Part shown: positions 13,201-24,200 of the stretch, one piece after another | Position numbering within the stretch: position 1 is the first letter of the stretch | How the letters are laid out: the number at the start of each line of letters is the position of its first letter | From: Closterium sp. Naga37s-1 | Lineage: Eukaryota; Streptophyta; Zygnematophyceae; Desmidiales; Closteriaceae | Direction: 5' to 3' | Assembly: GCA_947471745.1 (NCBI GenBank) | Contig: CANJKZ010000910.1 | Location: forward strand, 3,006,501-3,070,500 | DNA length: 64,000 bases | The notes under the pieces: model-generated | Told to the model about the DNA's origin: nothing | What the model saw: only the letters and a program-made list of their open reading frames with translations | The model's database searches: none | Made by a program: the position numbers and the translations under genes

Positions 13201-14688
13201 CTGAGAGACTATCCTCCGCACCCTCAGCCAGAAATCACAAATAAAATACCCAACCCTGAACCCCAACCCTGAATCCCAACCCTGAACCCCAACCCTGAAT
13301 CCCAACCCTGAATCCCAACCCTGAACCCCAACCCTGAACCCCAACCCTGAATCCCAACCCTGAACCCCCAACCCTGAATCCCAACCCTAACCTCAAACTG
13401 ACCAGAAAGAGAAGAGACAGCACCCGCTGCTTGCGAGACATGCCATACGATGCCGACCCACCTTCCTGCCCCCCTGCCGCCCTCTCTCCTCTGCCTGCCC
13501 CCTCCGCCCCTCCTGCTGCTCCCCCTGCTGTGGCTCCTGTCCGTAATGATGCGTGGCTGGGTGAAGGGCGGTGCGGAACGGTGGAGATGCGGCGAAGGCC
13601 GTACATGGACTCGCCGAATGAGGCGCCTGGGATGGATGGGAGAAAGCAGTGGGGAGGTGAGGAGGAAGAAGGGAGAAATTCGAATCGAATGACCGAGATG
13701 CAGCGAAAGTCTTGCATGGTATATCGAATTTAGAGCCTGGGGGGGGAATAGTGGGGAGGTGACGATGGGGACGAAAATACGCTTATGTCACTTTTGAGAG
13801 TTCTAAACAAAAGGCAGAGGCATAGCGGGAAGGTGAGAATGGGGATGAGAGGTAAGGGGGAAAGGGAACAATGGAGACCTGGCGGTCATACGTACGGGTG
13901 GGCAGGTAATCGAGGAAGAATGGCTATGCGTGACACATGCATCACATGCTTGAAGGTGCTAATAACGAGTACAGAGTGCAGTACCATGCGTTTTAAGCGA
14001 GTGCCACTCGAGCAACAGCAGCGCAGCACCAGAGAGCTCGTCGCTGTGGTCCAGCAGGCAGTGCAGCGAGGGGCGGTGCTGTGCCAATACCTGAGGAGTG
14101 GGGGGCGGAGGAGGAGAGAGAAGAGAAGAGAGAAGAGGGAGTGTGCATTTAGGCTCATAGCAGCACGCTCGTGGTATGTGCAGCAGCGACGGTGGTGAGG
14201 TTGCAACGCCTGCACACAGAGGGAAGGGGGTGGGAGAAGGTGAGGCGAGGGGTTGGCCGGTTTGAGCTCTCAGGGATTGGAGGATAAAGGTTGGCTGGAG
14301 GGGGGAAAGGGTAGGCCGCAGGGGGAAAGGAGAGGGTGGTAAGCGAAACGACGGAGCTGATTGAGAAGTGAAACCCTCCAGATGTAGGATTTGATTCCTT
14401 CTATGCCACCACGAAGCCGGCATGCGTCAAGACCGCCTCCTCTCTCTGTGCTGCTACCATCTCTTCCCGCGCCCCACCATTTTCCGCCCTCCTTCCTTCC
14501 CCGCCTCCCTCTCTTCCCCCTCTCTCCTTCTCCCCCCACACAAGTGGCTTCAGGTGACGTGGCAGTGTCGTACGCACCCCTAGGGCGTATAGCGCGGCGG
14601 CTTTTAGCGAGGCGGGGAGGAAGTCCGCCGCCGCCATCTCGAAGAACGTCGGCCGACTGCCCTCCGCACCCGCCGCGTGGAACAACAT
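4220..14688 (-). CDS. PEX12: Peroxin-12 (RING-type subunit of the peroxisomal E3 ligase)
   Basis: PEX12 forms with PEX2 and PEX10 the peroxisomal-membrane ubiquitin ligase that recycles PEX5. Minus-strand exons, with phases checked: 14688-14578 (MLFHAAG, then SRPTFFEMAAA), 14090-13985 (VLAQHRPSLH), 13626-13403 (ASFGESMYGLRR), 12629-11984 (VLLPYLRAKL, a Gly-rich insert of about 150 residues, then YPWVQAPYEG), 11435-11326 (LLYQLLYVMDATPHYSP), 6253-6196 (RRQRESERLP), 5203-5066 (CPLC, FIFCYPC half of the RING-like domain) and 4291-4220 (GHCPITHHP, VDQLRRLF, stop TAA). These are the landmarks of plant and animal PEX12 in the right order. Not found: the exon for the last membrane segment, which in relatives contains an EWWY-type motif and belongs between 6196 and 5203. 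The gene is stretched by large repeats in its introns and by partial exon copies. It is divergent with PIG-X copy 2. Confidence 0.85.
4292..4480. repeat. Purine-rich tract in the last PEX12 intron
   Basis: The plus strand is almost pure G and A with degenerate repeats of gaggatggtg and ggagag. On the PEX12 sense strand it is a long pyrimidine tract directly before the last-exon acceptor. Confidence 0.6.
4895..5560 (-). repeat. Array of partial copies of the PEX12 RING exon
   Basis: The complete exon is 5203-5066. The 5' half with its acceptor (minus-strand text ctggatgg-like, then GIPVPADR) recurs at about 5240-5335, 5396-5450 and 5515-5565. The 3' half with its donor (tatccacgtaggc on the plus strand) recurs at about 4981-5038 and 4905-4935. 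Each copy includes part of the neighbouring intron. Confidence 0.75.
5625..5825. repeat. Degenerate tandem repeat in a PEX12 intron
   Basis: Imperfect units built on gaatgg, taagtgaatgg and ctgaagg recur about every 30-35 bases. No exon is recognised. Confidence 0.5.
5893..5985 (-). other. Possible cryptic PEX12 exon
   Basis: On the minus strand a strong polypyrimidine tract ends in ccatccag near 5966. The following bases can be read in three phases, none clearly matching the missing PEX12 membrane segment. In the phase left by the exon ending at 6196 it reads SPLIHNVYMVVP and then a stop. Confidence 0.15.
6414..11177. repeat. 4.76-kb minisatellite, 18-bp unit, about 264 copies
   Basis: The unit is atggggcagagactcaag. 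A run of four or five G on the plus strand recurs every 18 bases. Copies 1-14 include a ctgaag variant cluster; single-base losses or gains occur around 6840-7170, 7915, 8220, 8370-8760 and 10560-10690. The stretch 8752-10560 is almost perfectly homogeneous. Since 18 is divisible by three and the unit has stops in only one of six frames, very long open frames arise by chance. The array lies in the PEX12 intron between exons 11435-11326 and 6253-6196. Confidence 0.97.
11525..11660 (-). repeat. Partial copies of PEX12 exon 5
   Basis: Minus-strand text around ctctatgtgatggatgcc (about 11521-11545) and a more decayed copy at 11610-11660 echo the LLYVMDATP part of exon 11435-11326, with intron text (aggcctagtg) attached. 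Confidence 0.6.
11735..11935 (-). repeat. Two partial copies of the PEX12 exon 4 donor end
   Basis: At 11738-11800 and 11878-11930 the minus strand again encodes AAYxWxQxxYEG followed by a gtgagc donor, as at the true exon end (11984). Confidence 0.75.
12700..13070 (-). repeat. Four partial copies of the PEX12 exon 4 acceptor end
   Basis: The segment encoding VLLPYLRAKL with its acceptor (plus-strand text cagcttggcgcgcaggtag) recurs near 12717, 12816, 12926 and 13034, beside the exon used at 12629. Spacing is about 100-115 bases. Confidence 0.8.
13242..13392. repeat. 13-bp telomere-like tandem array
   Basis: About eleven units of aaccctgaaycc(c), ending in aaccctaacctc. It starts a few bases past the donor of PEX12 exon 3 (13403). 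It resembles a degenerate CCCTAAA array but has a different period. Confidence 0.85.
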
Positions 14689-15169
14689 CGTGCGATGTGC
14701 GGCGAGGTGTACGACGAGTTGTGCGACGAGTTGTGCGACGAGATGTGGTAAGAGGTGCGACGCGACGATAGCGAGTCTAGAGGGAGTATAAAACAGAGCC
14801 GAATAGGCGCGACGGCAGGAGAAGGCTCCACCAACGGAACACACGCTACGCTACGCTGTCGCGATTCGTGCTATAGCTGTCTAAATGCGTGGGACGAAAT
14901 TGGCCAAGCCCTATGGCTCAAAATCAGTCGCTGTGGTAACCCTGAACATTGCACTTCAGGGGTTCGGGCATTTGATATGGTGCAGTATGGCACATTATTT
15001 TCATCATTCGGTTTTGCACGGTGCATGACCCGAAACAGGCTCAACCGAATTTGACGGCTGGCAGCAGCAACACTCAATCGATCACCGCTCCAAAAAACAC
15101 CAAGCCACGCAGAACCGTTGTAAACTCTATCCTGCGATCAGTGAAGTTCTGGGAGCACTTCATGCAGCT
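14689..15169. promoter_or_regulatory. Putative shared promoter region of PEX12 and PIG-X copy 2
   Basis: The two genes start head-to-head 481 bases apart. A TATAAAA at 14787-14793 reads on the plus strand (PIG-X direction). Repeats of gttgtgcgacga at 14715-14745 lie next to the PEX12 start. Nothing else is recognised. Confidence 0.4.
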
Positions 15170-17474
15170 ATGGATGTGGATCAATTCGTGCTCCTTCTCG
15201 TTCTCCTCGCCCTCCTCCCCCTCGGGCTTCCCTATCCCGTCCGCCTCCCCTCCGCGCCTTGCGCCGCGCGGATCGCCGCGCGGAGCCTCGAGGGGCGCGG
15301 GGCCCGGGGCGCACCGCGTGCTGCGCACGTCGCTCAGCGTGAGATGCCGTGCCGACGTGCTCCGTCCACGTCATCCAGGCGCACACGTGGCGTGCGGAGA
15401 AGCGCCCGTTACTAGAACCGAGAGCCGCGCTTTCAGTGGAAACGAGGGAGAGACGGAAGGAGGGAGAGCATTCGGAGAGGAAGCGTGGCAGACAGATGGG
15501 TGCAGAGCGGTGCCAGAGCAGCGAACCCAGTCCAGTAGCTGCACTGCTGCTGATGAACAAGTGGGAAGCAGTGGGGCGGCGGGGAGGACACGTGTCACGA
15601 TACGATTGGAGCAGCCTGTGCCACGTGGTCTATACGCAGATCCGTTTGAGCTGGAGCGAATCTTGCGACCAGGTGAGGCGGAGGGTTTCTTGGGCGCGTG
15701 AGGGGGGAAGGGGGAAGGGGAAGGCAGGGGGAATGCGCATTGAAAGGGAGGCAGGAGAAGTGCGCAGCGAGGGGGGCGAGTGCGCAGCGAGGGGGGGGGG
15801 GTGCACAGCGAAGGGGGGGAGGGTGCAGTGGGACAGGTAGCACAGTAATCATGCTGTTGCTGCTGTTAGTAGTAATTCTGCTGTCGTTTTGAACCCCACC
15901 CTTCCGTGTCTTCTCTCTCCTCCCCACCCTCCCTCCCTCCTCCTCCCACCCCCCCTCTCACCACTTCCCACCCTCCTCTTCCCCCCCGCTGCTCCCCTTC
16001 CTCCCTCCCTGACTTCCGAGCCAGCCGGCGACCGAGCCTGGGTGGCAGGTCCATTGGAGCTGGAGCAGCCGGCGCCGCGGTGTGAAGCAACAGTGGCGTT
16101 CATGGAAAGGGACGTGCCAGTGGGAACTGGGGAGGGGGATGCGCGCATGGGGGAGGGGAGGGAAGGGGGAGTGAATGCGGGGGAAGATGAGGTTGCTTTT
16201 TCAGTAGATTTCAGCCTGCCTCTGCACTCCCGATACCCTGTAACCAAACTTGAAATCCCTGTAACCATTTCGCCATGCCTTGTAACCACACGATTTGTTG
16301 TGAACGCTGTTGACTCGGTTCTTCTTACCATTAAGATTTCCTTATCCCATCTTGTACCTAACCACGCATTCCCACTACCGCCCATATTACTTCCTTTCAT
16401 CTGCATATCTGGTAGAGTCTCCTACTTCGGTTGTCACTTTCACACCCTCACTACCTTTGATGCTTGTCTAATTTGTAAGAACTGTGAGGCACATCTCATT
16501 CTCAGAGAATATACATGTGCATAATGGTTTGATTTCTCTCAGGTGTAAGTTCTACTTCCACTATTCCATCCACTATCTCTCTGTGCCATGTTTTCTCCCC
16601 CGCACCACTCTCCCCACCACAATCTTCCAGGCTGTGCAGCCACCTCTCTCCCCCGCACTCTCCCCGCTCTCCCTCCTCCGTTCCGCCTCTCACTCTCTCC
16701 TCCCCCTCACCTCCCTCTCCTGGGACTTGCAGCAACTTGAAGCCGCCCTTCACAGGAACCACTCTGCTCTCTCCTCTCTCTCCTCTCGCTTCTCTCTCTC
16801 CACCCTCTCCTCTCTCTCACGAGCCATCATCGGCAGCTCCAGCCAATCACACGCTGCGGTTTATGTGCCCTTGCCTTCCGCATGCCTCGTGCTCCCTCCC
16901 CCGACCTGCGTGGGACCATCCGCCCTGCACCCATCAACACCATCCGCCCTGCACCCATCAACACCATCCTCCTTAGCACCAGCGTCGCCATCACCATCAG
17001 CATCCACAGCAGCATCAGAATCATCAGCCCCACCATCCTCAGCACCAACTTCGCCCGCAGCAGCATCAGAATCATCATCATTATCACCATCACCACCATC
17101 AGCAGCAGCATCAGCAGTGTGTGATGCCATCACTACACCCCGCTGCTGCGAGTGCCTGCTGATGCAGCCCACCTGGTCGTCACAACCAGCAGTTGCAGAG
17201 GGAGAATCAGACAGAGCGCGGCTGGGAGCAGCAGGGCTGGGAGGAGACTCGGAGGAAGCGAAAGCAGCAGCAGCAGAGAAAATGCACGACGAGGAGAGAG
17301 GGGAGAAGGGGGGGGGAAGGGGCGTTGCAATGGGAGGTGCCGGCGGGTTGTGCTGCCCATACGCCCCTGGTGCTCTGGGGTACGTCCCTAGCTTCTGCTG
17401 TGGGGGCTCTGGTGCTTGTTGCCGTGGCTGCTGCTGCCCCCGTGCACACAGCAGGTGCCAAGGCCAGCAGTTGA
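15170..17474 (+). pseudogene. PIGX: PIG-X copy 2, two reading-frame breaks
   Basis: Exon 1 begins at 15170 with a signal-peptide-like start (MDVDQFVLLLVLLALLP). The conserved PIG-X text GAHRVLRTSLS and LEQPVPRGLYADPFEL is in another frame up to the donor after 15672, so there is one indel between about 15240 and 15310. Exon 2 is 16025-16239 (GPLELEQPAP; FSLPLHSRYP), phase-matched. Exon 3 is 16631-17474: VPLPSACLVLPP is in one frame, while the C-terminal EVPAG plus hydrophobic helix is in another, with the break at the G-run near 17310. Copy 1 is unbroken at the same place. The breaks may be real mutations or homopolymer sequencing errors; if errors, this is a working gene for the GPI mannosyltransferase I accessory subunit. 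The order GxHR, PRGLYxDPxEL, PLHxRY, C-terminal helix identifies the family. Confidence 0.7.
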
Positions 17475-17974
17475 GGCGTGAAACAAGTGTTGAGGCGTCT
17501 CATGTCAGCTCAACTGGTTCAGTGCACATCGGAGTTACGAAGGCCTGGAGCTGAGGTGTGGAATGACACAATTGGGAAGAGCAGAGGAGCAAATCATTTG
17601 CTGCTGGAGCTGTGGGGGCTCTGGTGCTGTTGTAGTTACTGTTGCTGCTCCAACGCACTTTAGGCGGCACGCGTACTAAGCAAAATCACGCACGAGCTCA
17701 GAAAGTTCTCAGCTCATCATGTTCAGGGCAGAGTAAGACACATGTGTCTACTGAGTTCATGCAAGTTGTTTGGGCCCACCAAGTGGGTGCTCATGCTGCA
17801 TATGAAGACGTGTCACACTCTTATTGTCTCTGGATCAATTACTAATCAAAGCAGAGCATTCTCATGAACACAAGCATTTATTATATATGAATCAGCCTAG
17901 TACAAGAAGAGCAATAACAGTGTCTAAATGGCAGGGGTCAAGATAGGCATGCTTGTGCCAATCATTGCAAGTGC
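17475..17974. other. 3' flank of PIG-X copy 2
   Basis: No gene is seen. Equivalent to 1128-1675. Confidence 0.6.
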
Positions 17975-18098
17975 ACCGGGCCAGAGCAATCCCTTTGGGA
18001 GCACATCTAACCAGAGCCATCCCTTGGGGAGCGTTCGAGGCCAGAGCCATCCCTTCAGGAGCGCACCGGACTAGAGCCATCCCTCTGGGAGCGCACCG
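17975..18098. repeat. 30-bp tandem array, block B, left half
   Basis: Four copies of the same unit as 1676-1916. It ends with the target site CACCG (18094-18098). Confidence 0.9.
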
Positions 18099-18230
18099 TG
18101 TCAGAATAATGAACAAGGATGAATGAACTAGCAAACAGTTGGGTACAAGAACTAACCCTAATTGGGTTGTACCCCTTATGGGCTACCCCACTATAGCCTA
18201 CACAAATGTAAAAGCTATAATGTTTTGACA
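18099..18230 (-). repeat. copia 3' LTR
   Basis: 132 bp, tgtcagaata...ttttgaca. Next to it at 18231-18242 the minus strand reads tatgggggtg, a polypurine tract. Confidence 0.93.
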
Positions 18231-18392
18231 CACCCCCATAGGCAAAGTGGGGGAGAACAAGTGGTCACAAGCAAAGGACCACAAGGCCAGTTGACATGCA
18301 GAGTGATATAAAGAAAACAAACAATACAGTGATCGTATCCTAGCGGGTGCAAGCGTGCAGGTGTGTGTGTAGAGATCACAGTACAAGCAGAC

Positions 18393-21300
18393 TCAAGCAG
18401 TAAGCAAGTGAGGCAAAGTAGGCACAAGGCCAAACACAGTAGAGAAGCGCTGATGATCATCAGGCGGAAGTGCCTTGGTGAATATATCAGCAGTGTTGGC
18501 CCTAGTGGCCACGTACGCAAGACGAAGGTGGCCACGCTGCTGCAACTCTCGAGCAAGGAAGTATCGCAGAGCGATGTGCTTCGTTCTGTGCTCCAGTCTA
18601 TGCTCCTGACACAAGGCAATCATGGCCTTGTTGTCTACGTAAAGAACTGGAGGCGAACGAGGCTGCTCTCCCAAGTCAGTCAGCAGGTAGGTGAGCCAGC
18701 GTAGCTCCTGTGCAGCCATGGCCCCGGCGTAGATCTCAGGGTTGAGAACCGAAGACGAGCGGGTAGACCGCCAGGAAACAGAGCCAGAGCCAAGGCTGAA
18801 GGTGTAACCCTGTGACGACCGCTGCGTTGCTGAGTCGTCAACTCAAGAAGCGTCTGCGTGACCGGTGAGGACAACTGGACCCCGTCCTCCAAGCACGAGC
18901 CCCATGCCCGATTTACTGCACAAGTAACGCAGTACCCTCTTCGCAGCATCCCAGTGCACCTTTCGGTGCCTGCCGGGAGCCACGTAGCGAGCCAGGAGGC
19001 TGAGAGGGTACGCGAGGTCAGGTCGAGTGCACGTCATCAGGTACATGAGGCAACACACAAGCTCTGGGTACGGATCACTCGGCTCTACGGACTCGTCCGA
19101 AGTTGGAGCTGAGAGTGAGTGGCTGGTAGACAGAGGAGTGGGATGTGGCGAGGAGAACTGGAAGCCGAAGCGCTGAAGGACCTGGTGCACCATGTGTGAC
19201 TGAGTCAGGGTAATGGTGCGCCGAGCTCTGTCCCGGGTGATCTGCAAGCCAAGATAGCTGCGCAGTTCACCCAGGTCAGTGCAGGTGTGTCTCTTCTACA
19301 GCTCCGACTTCACAAGGGTCAGTGCCTGAGTGTCAGTAGTGGCAAAGACGAGGTCGTTAACGTAGACAAGCACATAGAACGGCGGCAGCGAGATGTCGGT
19401 GTGTAGAAACAGCGACGGGTCAACAGTAGCACGAGCAAACCCAAGAGCCGCAAGTGTAGTCCTCAGTGTGTCGTGCCACTCGCGAGGCACCTGATGGAGA
19501 CCGTAGACTGGCCGCCGAAGACTCCACTGAGTACCTGCAGGAAAAGACTCAGTGGAGTCTTCGGCGCAGGCACGAGAAGGTGGGCGGCGCAGCCAGATCT
19601 TCTCGTGCAGGCTGCCCTGCAGGAAAGCTGTGCTGAAGTCCAGAGAGTGCAACTCGTAGTCACGTTGAGCAGCGACGTGCAGCAACACCCGAAGAGTAGT
19701 CATCTTCGGGGTGGGGGAGAAGATCTGGAAGTTGTCAACTCCCTGTCGCTGACTAAAGCCTCGAGCAACGTAACGCGCCTTGAAGGCAGGCGGAGAACCC
19801 GGCGGCCGCTTCACCCTGAAGATCCACATGCCATCGACTATGTTCGCCCCAGGTGGGGGAACCTCGTTGACGTAGGTGCCTGTGGACTTCCAGGATGCCA
19901 TCTCGGCATCCATGGCTGCCTGCCAATGAGAGGAGTAAGGAACCGTAATCGCCTCTGCGTAAGAGCGCGGGGTCGGGATGTCTGGTGCATCCGGGTCTCC
20001 CTCAGGGGCAAGTAGCATGGAAGTGAAACGAGGTACAGCAGCTGCAAGACACTCAAAGTCCTCCTGCCTGTCCTCAAGGACGTCCGTGCCAAGAGCACAC
20101 TCACCCCCGACGGACGGAGGACTGGCAGACGCAGACCCAGCAACTAGAGCAGTGGCGTAGTCTAGAAGGCAGGCAGCAACAAAGTCAAGCAGCTCAGCAA
20201 AGAGAGCAGACGCAGCAGCAGACTCAAAAGAAGGATCTGTGACAGTAGTGGCGAGGAGACGAGAGACAGTGGGAGTGGCAGCATGAGCGCGGTCAGACTC
20301 AGGGTCAGGGACGGCAGGAAGAGAGGACTCAGGAGGAGCAGGCAGAGGAACAAGCAGTGGAACAAAGGAAGGACGGAGTGCCATAGCGTGCGTGCCGGGG
20401 ACAGGAGGAGGACACGAACGAGGAGCGCGACGAGCAGTGCGAACAGGCAAGACAGGACGAGACGCAGGCTCACGACGCTCTGTAAGACCGCCTGACCGCT
20501 CAGTGTAAGGAGAGGGAGCAGGCAGAGGGGAGGCTGGCTATAACGGCGGCTGCGATTGGTCAGGCGGGGGACACAGTAAGGGAGGAGTAAGGCCAGTAGA
20601 AGACGGGACACCAAGAACCTGCTGAAGCAGGGGAACGAAGTACGGTCGCGGCCGCACAGTGCCACCAGCACCTCCAGCTCCAGGGTCAACAGCTCCAGCT
20701 CCTGCAGCTCCAGCGCCTCCCGCGCCAGTGCCTCCAACTCCAGCTCCTCCAAGTCCAGCGCCTCCAGCGCCAGCTCCATCAGCGCAAGAGCCTCCAGCTC
20801 CAGCAGCTCCAGGCTCCGTAGGGTCTCCAGCTCCAGCGGCCCCAACACCACTAGTCCCGGCAGCTCCAGTACCCTTGGTACGAGCACCTCCAGAACCAGC
20901 AGCCACAGTACCTCCAGGACCACCAGCTCCAGCAATAACTCCAACACCTCCAGCTCCAGCGTCTCCAGCACCTCCAGCTCCAGGAGCTCCACTCCGAAGG
21001 CGTGCGCGTCGAACAAGCCACCCACGCAGCTGCGGCGGAGACAGTCGCGGCGAAGCACCAGCAGGACCTCCAGACGAAGCAGCACCCCGAGGCTCAGCAC
21101 CCCCAGACTCCGCACCCTCCGACTCAGCACCCCTAGGCTCAACACCCTCAGGCTCAGCACCCCCAGACCCAGCACCCTCAGACCCCGCGCCCCCGGGCTC
21201 CGCACCCCCAGATGCAGCACCCCCAGACGCAGCACATGGAGCAGCACCTGAGCCGACAGCTACCTCGACAGGGAGAGGGTCTACCTTAAACACACCTAAG

Positions 21301-24114
21301 GGAGCAGGACCCTGGGGCGGGAGGGGGTCTACTGGGGGGGGGACCGGGAGCAAGGAAGAGCGGCAGGGGCGGGGGAGGGGCAGAGCGGTAGGGGAAGAGA
21401 CGGTAGAAGAGAACCGACTCGTCGAACGTGACGTCCTGAGACAGGAGGACACGACGCGAGGTGGGGTGGTAAAACTGCCAGCCAGGCGCGTCAGGGACGA
21501 AGCCAAGGAAGACGCAGGGGATAGCACGGGCGGAGAGCTTGTCCGCGGACGTATCGCGAACAAAGGCACAAGAACCCCAGACCCGGAACACCGACGCATC
21601 GCCAACCTCCCTCGTCCAACGCAGTGTGGGCGAGGTCTCCGGTAAGGAGACACGGGGCCAGAGGTTGAGCTGATGCGCCGTGTACCGACCTCAAACGGCC
21701 ACATAAAATGGGGAGCAGCCGCATGGATCATGGAGGTACGAGCGACCTCCATGACTAAGCCAATGCGGCGCTCAGCAATCCCACAAAAAAAGTCCCGCAA
21801 GAGGTTGGAGGAGAACTCACCACCTCTGCTAGAGTGCAGACGCAAGACAGGAAGGTCCTGGCCGAACCGCTCGCGGAGCCGGAGACGGACCGTGCGGATC
21901 CAAGGGATGAAGACATCAACAACTTCACCCTTGCTGCGCAAGGGGAAGACCGTGGTGTACCGCGTGTAGTCGTCAACTACCAGCAGAAAGTAGTGTTCGC
22001 GGCCCTGTCCACTGACGCGGGCTGGGCCCCACACGTCCATGTGGAGAGTCTACAGTGGAGCAGTTGTCGGGGGAAACGAGGAGGAGTGAGGAGCGGCGCG
22101 CTGCCGCCCCTCGACACACGGAAGGCAGGGCGGGGCAAGCGAGGGCGGGAGGGGAGGCAGAGACCTGGGAAGACCAGAGACGAGAAGACGGGAGTGCATG
22201 CCTTGAAGGTGTGGCAGGGAGGGGTGACCCAGGCGGTGGTGCCACAGAAGAGTCTGGTGCGACAGGAGGCGACACGAGCAAGAGGCGGCTACCTGACCTG
22301 ACGCGGACACCTAAGCAGACGCAGCTACCTGAGGAGGCTCAGTAGCGAGTGTGTATAGACTCGACCCTGGCCGACGAGTGAACGTAGCCAGGTGACGCCC
22401 CGTCCGTGTGCACGTGCAGATCGACACACGCTGACCCCTAGGAGTGGTGGTAGTGACCATCGCATCCTGGAGGGCAGCGGTACTCACCAAGTTCGTAGAG
22501 AACGAGGGGAGGTGAAGACCTCACAGTGAGCCGGACGGAACCGCCGGACACAAGAGGACAGTGGAGGAACGGGCAACTACTGGGCCCCTAGAGGGGTCAG
22601 CCAGTCTGACCGGGACAGGTGCAGGGAGGGGAGTGAGAGTGGTGCTGTCATGAAATAAACAGCGCGAGGCGCCTAAGTCCAACGGGAAGGTGTGCAAGGC
22701 CTGAGCAGGCGCAGTACCAGGGAGAGTACCAGACTCAGTAGCACCTAGAGGAGCAGCAGCTATACTTGGGTCAGGCAGCACACACCGGTAATAGTCACCC
22801 TCAGCACTAACAGACAAAGCATACATAGAAGAAAGAATAGCATCAAAGCGTAGGTCAAAGATAGCGATCCTAGACCTAAGCAGAATTCGCCCGGGGAGGG
22901 AGCTCGACATCGTCACCAAACTCATCACGCCAAGCGTCGTCGAGGCGGGAGAAGCAGTGGTGTTGAGTGTGAAGCTTCCCACATGTCTGTCCAGCACAAA
23001 CACCCGTGCGAATGACATACGGGCAGCTATCACTACCCTCAGAAGTCCCACGCTGAACCTACCACTCACGGAGCTGCTGGGGCGACGGGGTGTCGCTCCG
23101 ACGCTGCTGCTGCTACCGCAGGCCACCACCAGGGCCTCCACGCCGAGCGCCAATCCCACTGCCACCAGTCCCACCGCCGCCACTGCCGCCACTCCCACTG
23201 CTGCCTCCACCGCCGCCACCAACACCCCCACCTCCGCCACCACTCCCACCGCTGCCACCACCTCCACTGCCTCCACCACCTCCACTGCTGCCCCCACCAC
23301 CACTCCCGCTGCCCCCTCCACCACCCTTGCTACCCTTGCCCTTGCCGCTGCGGCGCTTCGCACTAGCAGAAGCAGCTCCGACGTCCTCAGCACCAGGGAC
23401 GTCAGCAGCAGCGGCCGAGGCGTAAGCGGGGGCAAGGGGGGAGGGGGAGCACCCCTCAAAGAAGGGTGGGCGCGGAGTGCCACGAGCAGCACCTACAGCA
23501 ACTGCACTAGTCTCAGCTGCGAGGAGATGCTGCTCGAGGAGGTCAACAGTAAGGGAGGTGGGGTCAAGGGAGAGAAAGTGGTCCCTGACAGAGCGAAGAG
23601 AGTCAAGGAGGCGAGTGACTATGAAGTAGAGGGTGATGAACATCGGGGGCTGGTTCCTGTCAAGGAACTCAGTAGGGATGGTAGCGCGGTAGCGAGCGTC
23701 GCTAGTGCACAGGTGGGAAACCAGGTCCTCTACTGTGGCAAAGGCTGACAGCTCGGGGAACAGGTAGGGCAGAAGCAGGCGACCTAGAGCAGCAGTGGCA
23801 GGCGAGGAGTAGCGGGCGACTACAGCAGCGTACAGTGCCTAGGCTGTCCTGTGCTATCCAAAGTGGGCGCATTCGGCTAACGGCAGGTGGTTGCGAATGG
23901 CCAAACGGGCAGCAGCGTCGCGAGTAAGTCACTGTGAGCGAGTCGCACTGTCAGCTGTGGCGGGAGGGGCAGGAGCGGCGCGTGATGCAAGGTCAAACAG
24001 CGAAACACTGTCCTTAGAATCGCTCAGTAGGTACAGCTGCAGGTCTTCGAGCCACGTGTCAAACTGAACCGGTCTGCCCTCATGATCGAACGCGAGAACC
24101 CTAAGCGAAGCCAT
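18393..24114 (-). pseudogene. copia gag-pol, inactivated
   Basis: Gag starts at 24114 (MASLRVLAFDHEGRP) and breaks at 23929 and again upstream of the Gly-rich zone near 23300. The protease region (about 22680) has LDLGAS where the family has a D-S/T-G active site. Integrase (about 22040-21250) starts MDVWGP but reads HSSRGGEF instead of an HSD motif and has lost the segment before GIAERR. A variable Gly/Ala/Pro-rich linker covers 20640-21250. Reverse transcriptase (about 19860-19296) reads YVND instead of YVDD. RNase H and the C-terminal end (ANTADIFTKALP) finish at 18393. Several stops and frame changes separate these parts. The copy cannot make its own enzymes. Confidence 0.9.
19514..19562. 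repeat. Short inverted repeat in copia RT
   Basis: gaagactccactgagt and its exact reverse complement actcagtggagtcttc flank a loop of about 14 bases. It falls where other copies of this element would have continuous RT code. Confidence 0.75.
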
Positions 24115-24127
24115 AGCTGTGCAGCAC

Positions 24128-24200
24128 GCAGGAGCAGCAGTAGCAGCAGTAGCAGCAGTATTAGCAGCTATAGCAGTAGCAGCAGTAGTAGCAGCAGGGA
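24128..24200. repeat. AGCAGT microsatellite in the copia leader
   Basis: Runs of agcagt/agcagc next to the gag start. Confidence 0.8.

Noticed and set aside
13242..13392. True telomere or chromosome end
   Set aside because: It is internal, 13-bp in period, degenerate and within a gene.
20659..21645. Plus-strand Pro/Ala-rich frame of 328 codons
   Set aside because: Antisense of the Gly/Ala-rich linker of copia pol.
22957..23748. Plus-strand Thr/Ala-rich frame of 263 codons
   Set aside because: Antisense of the Gly/Ser-rich zone of copia gag.
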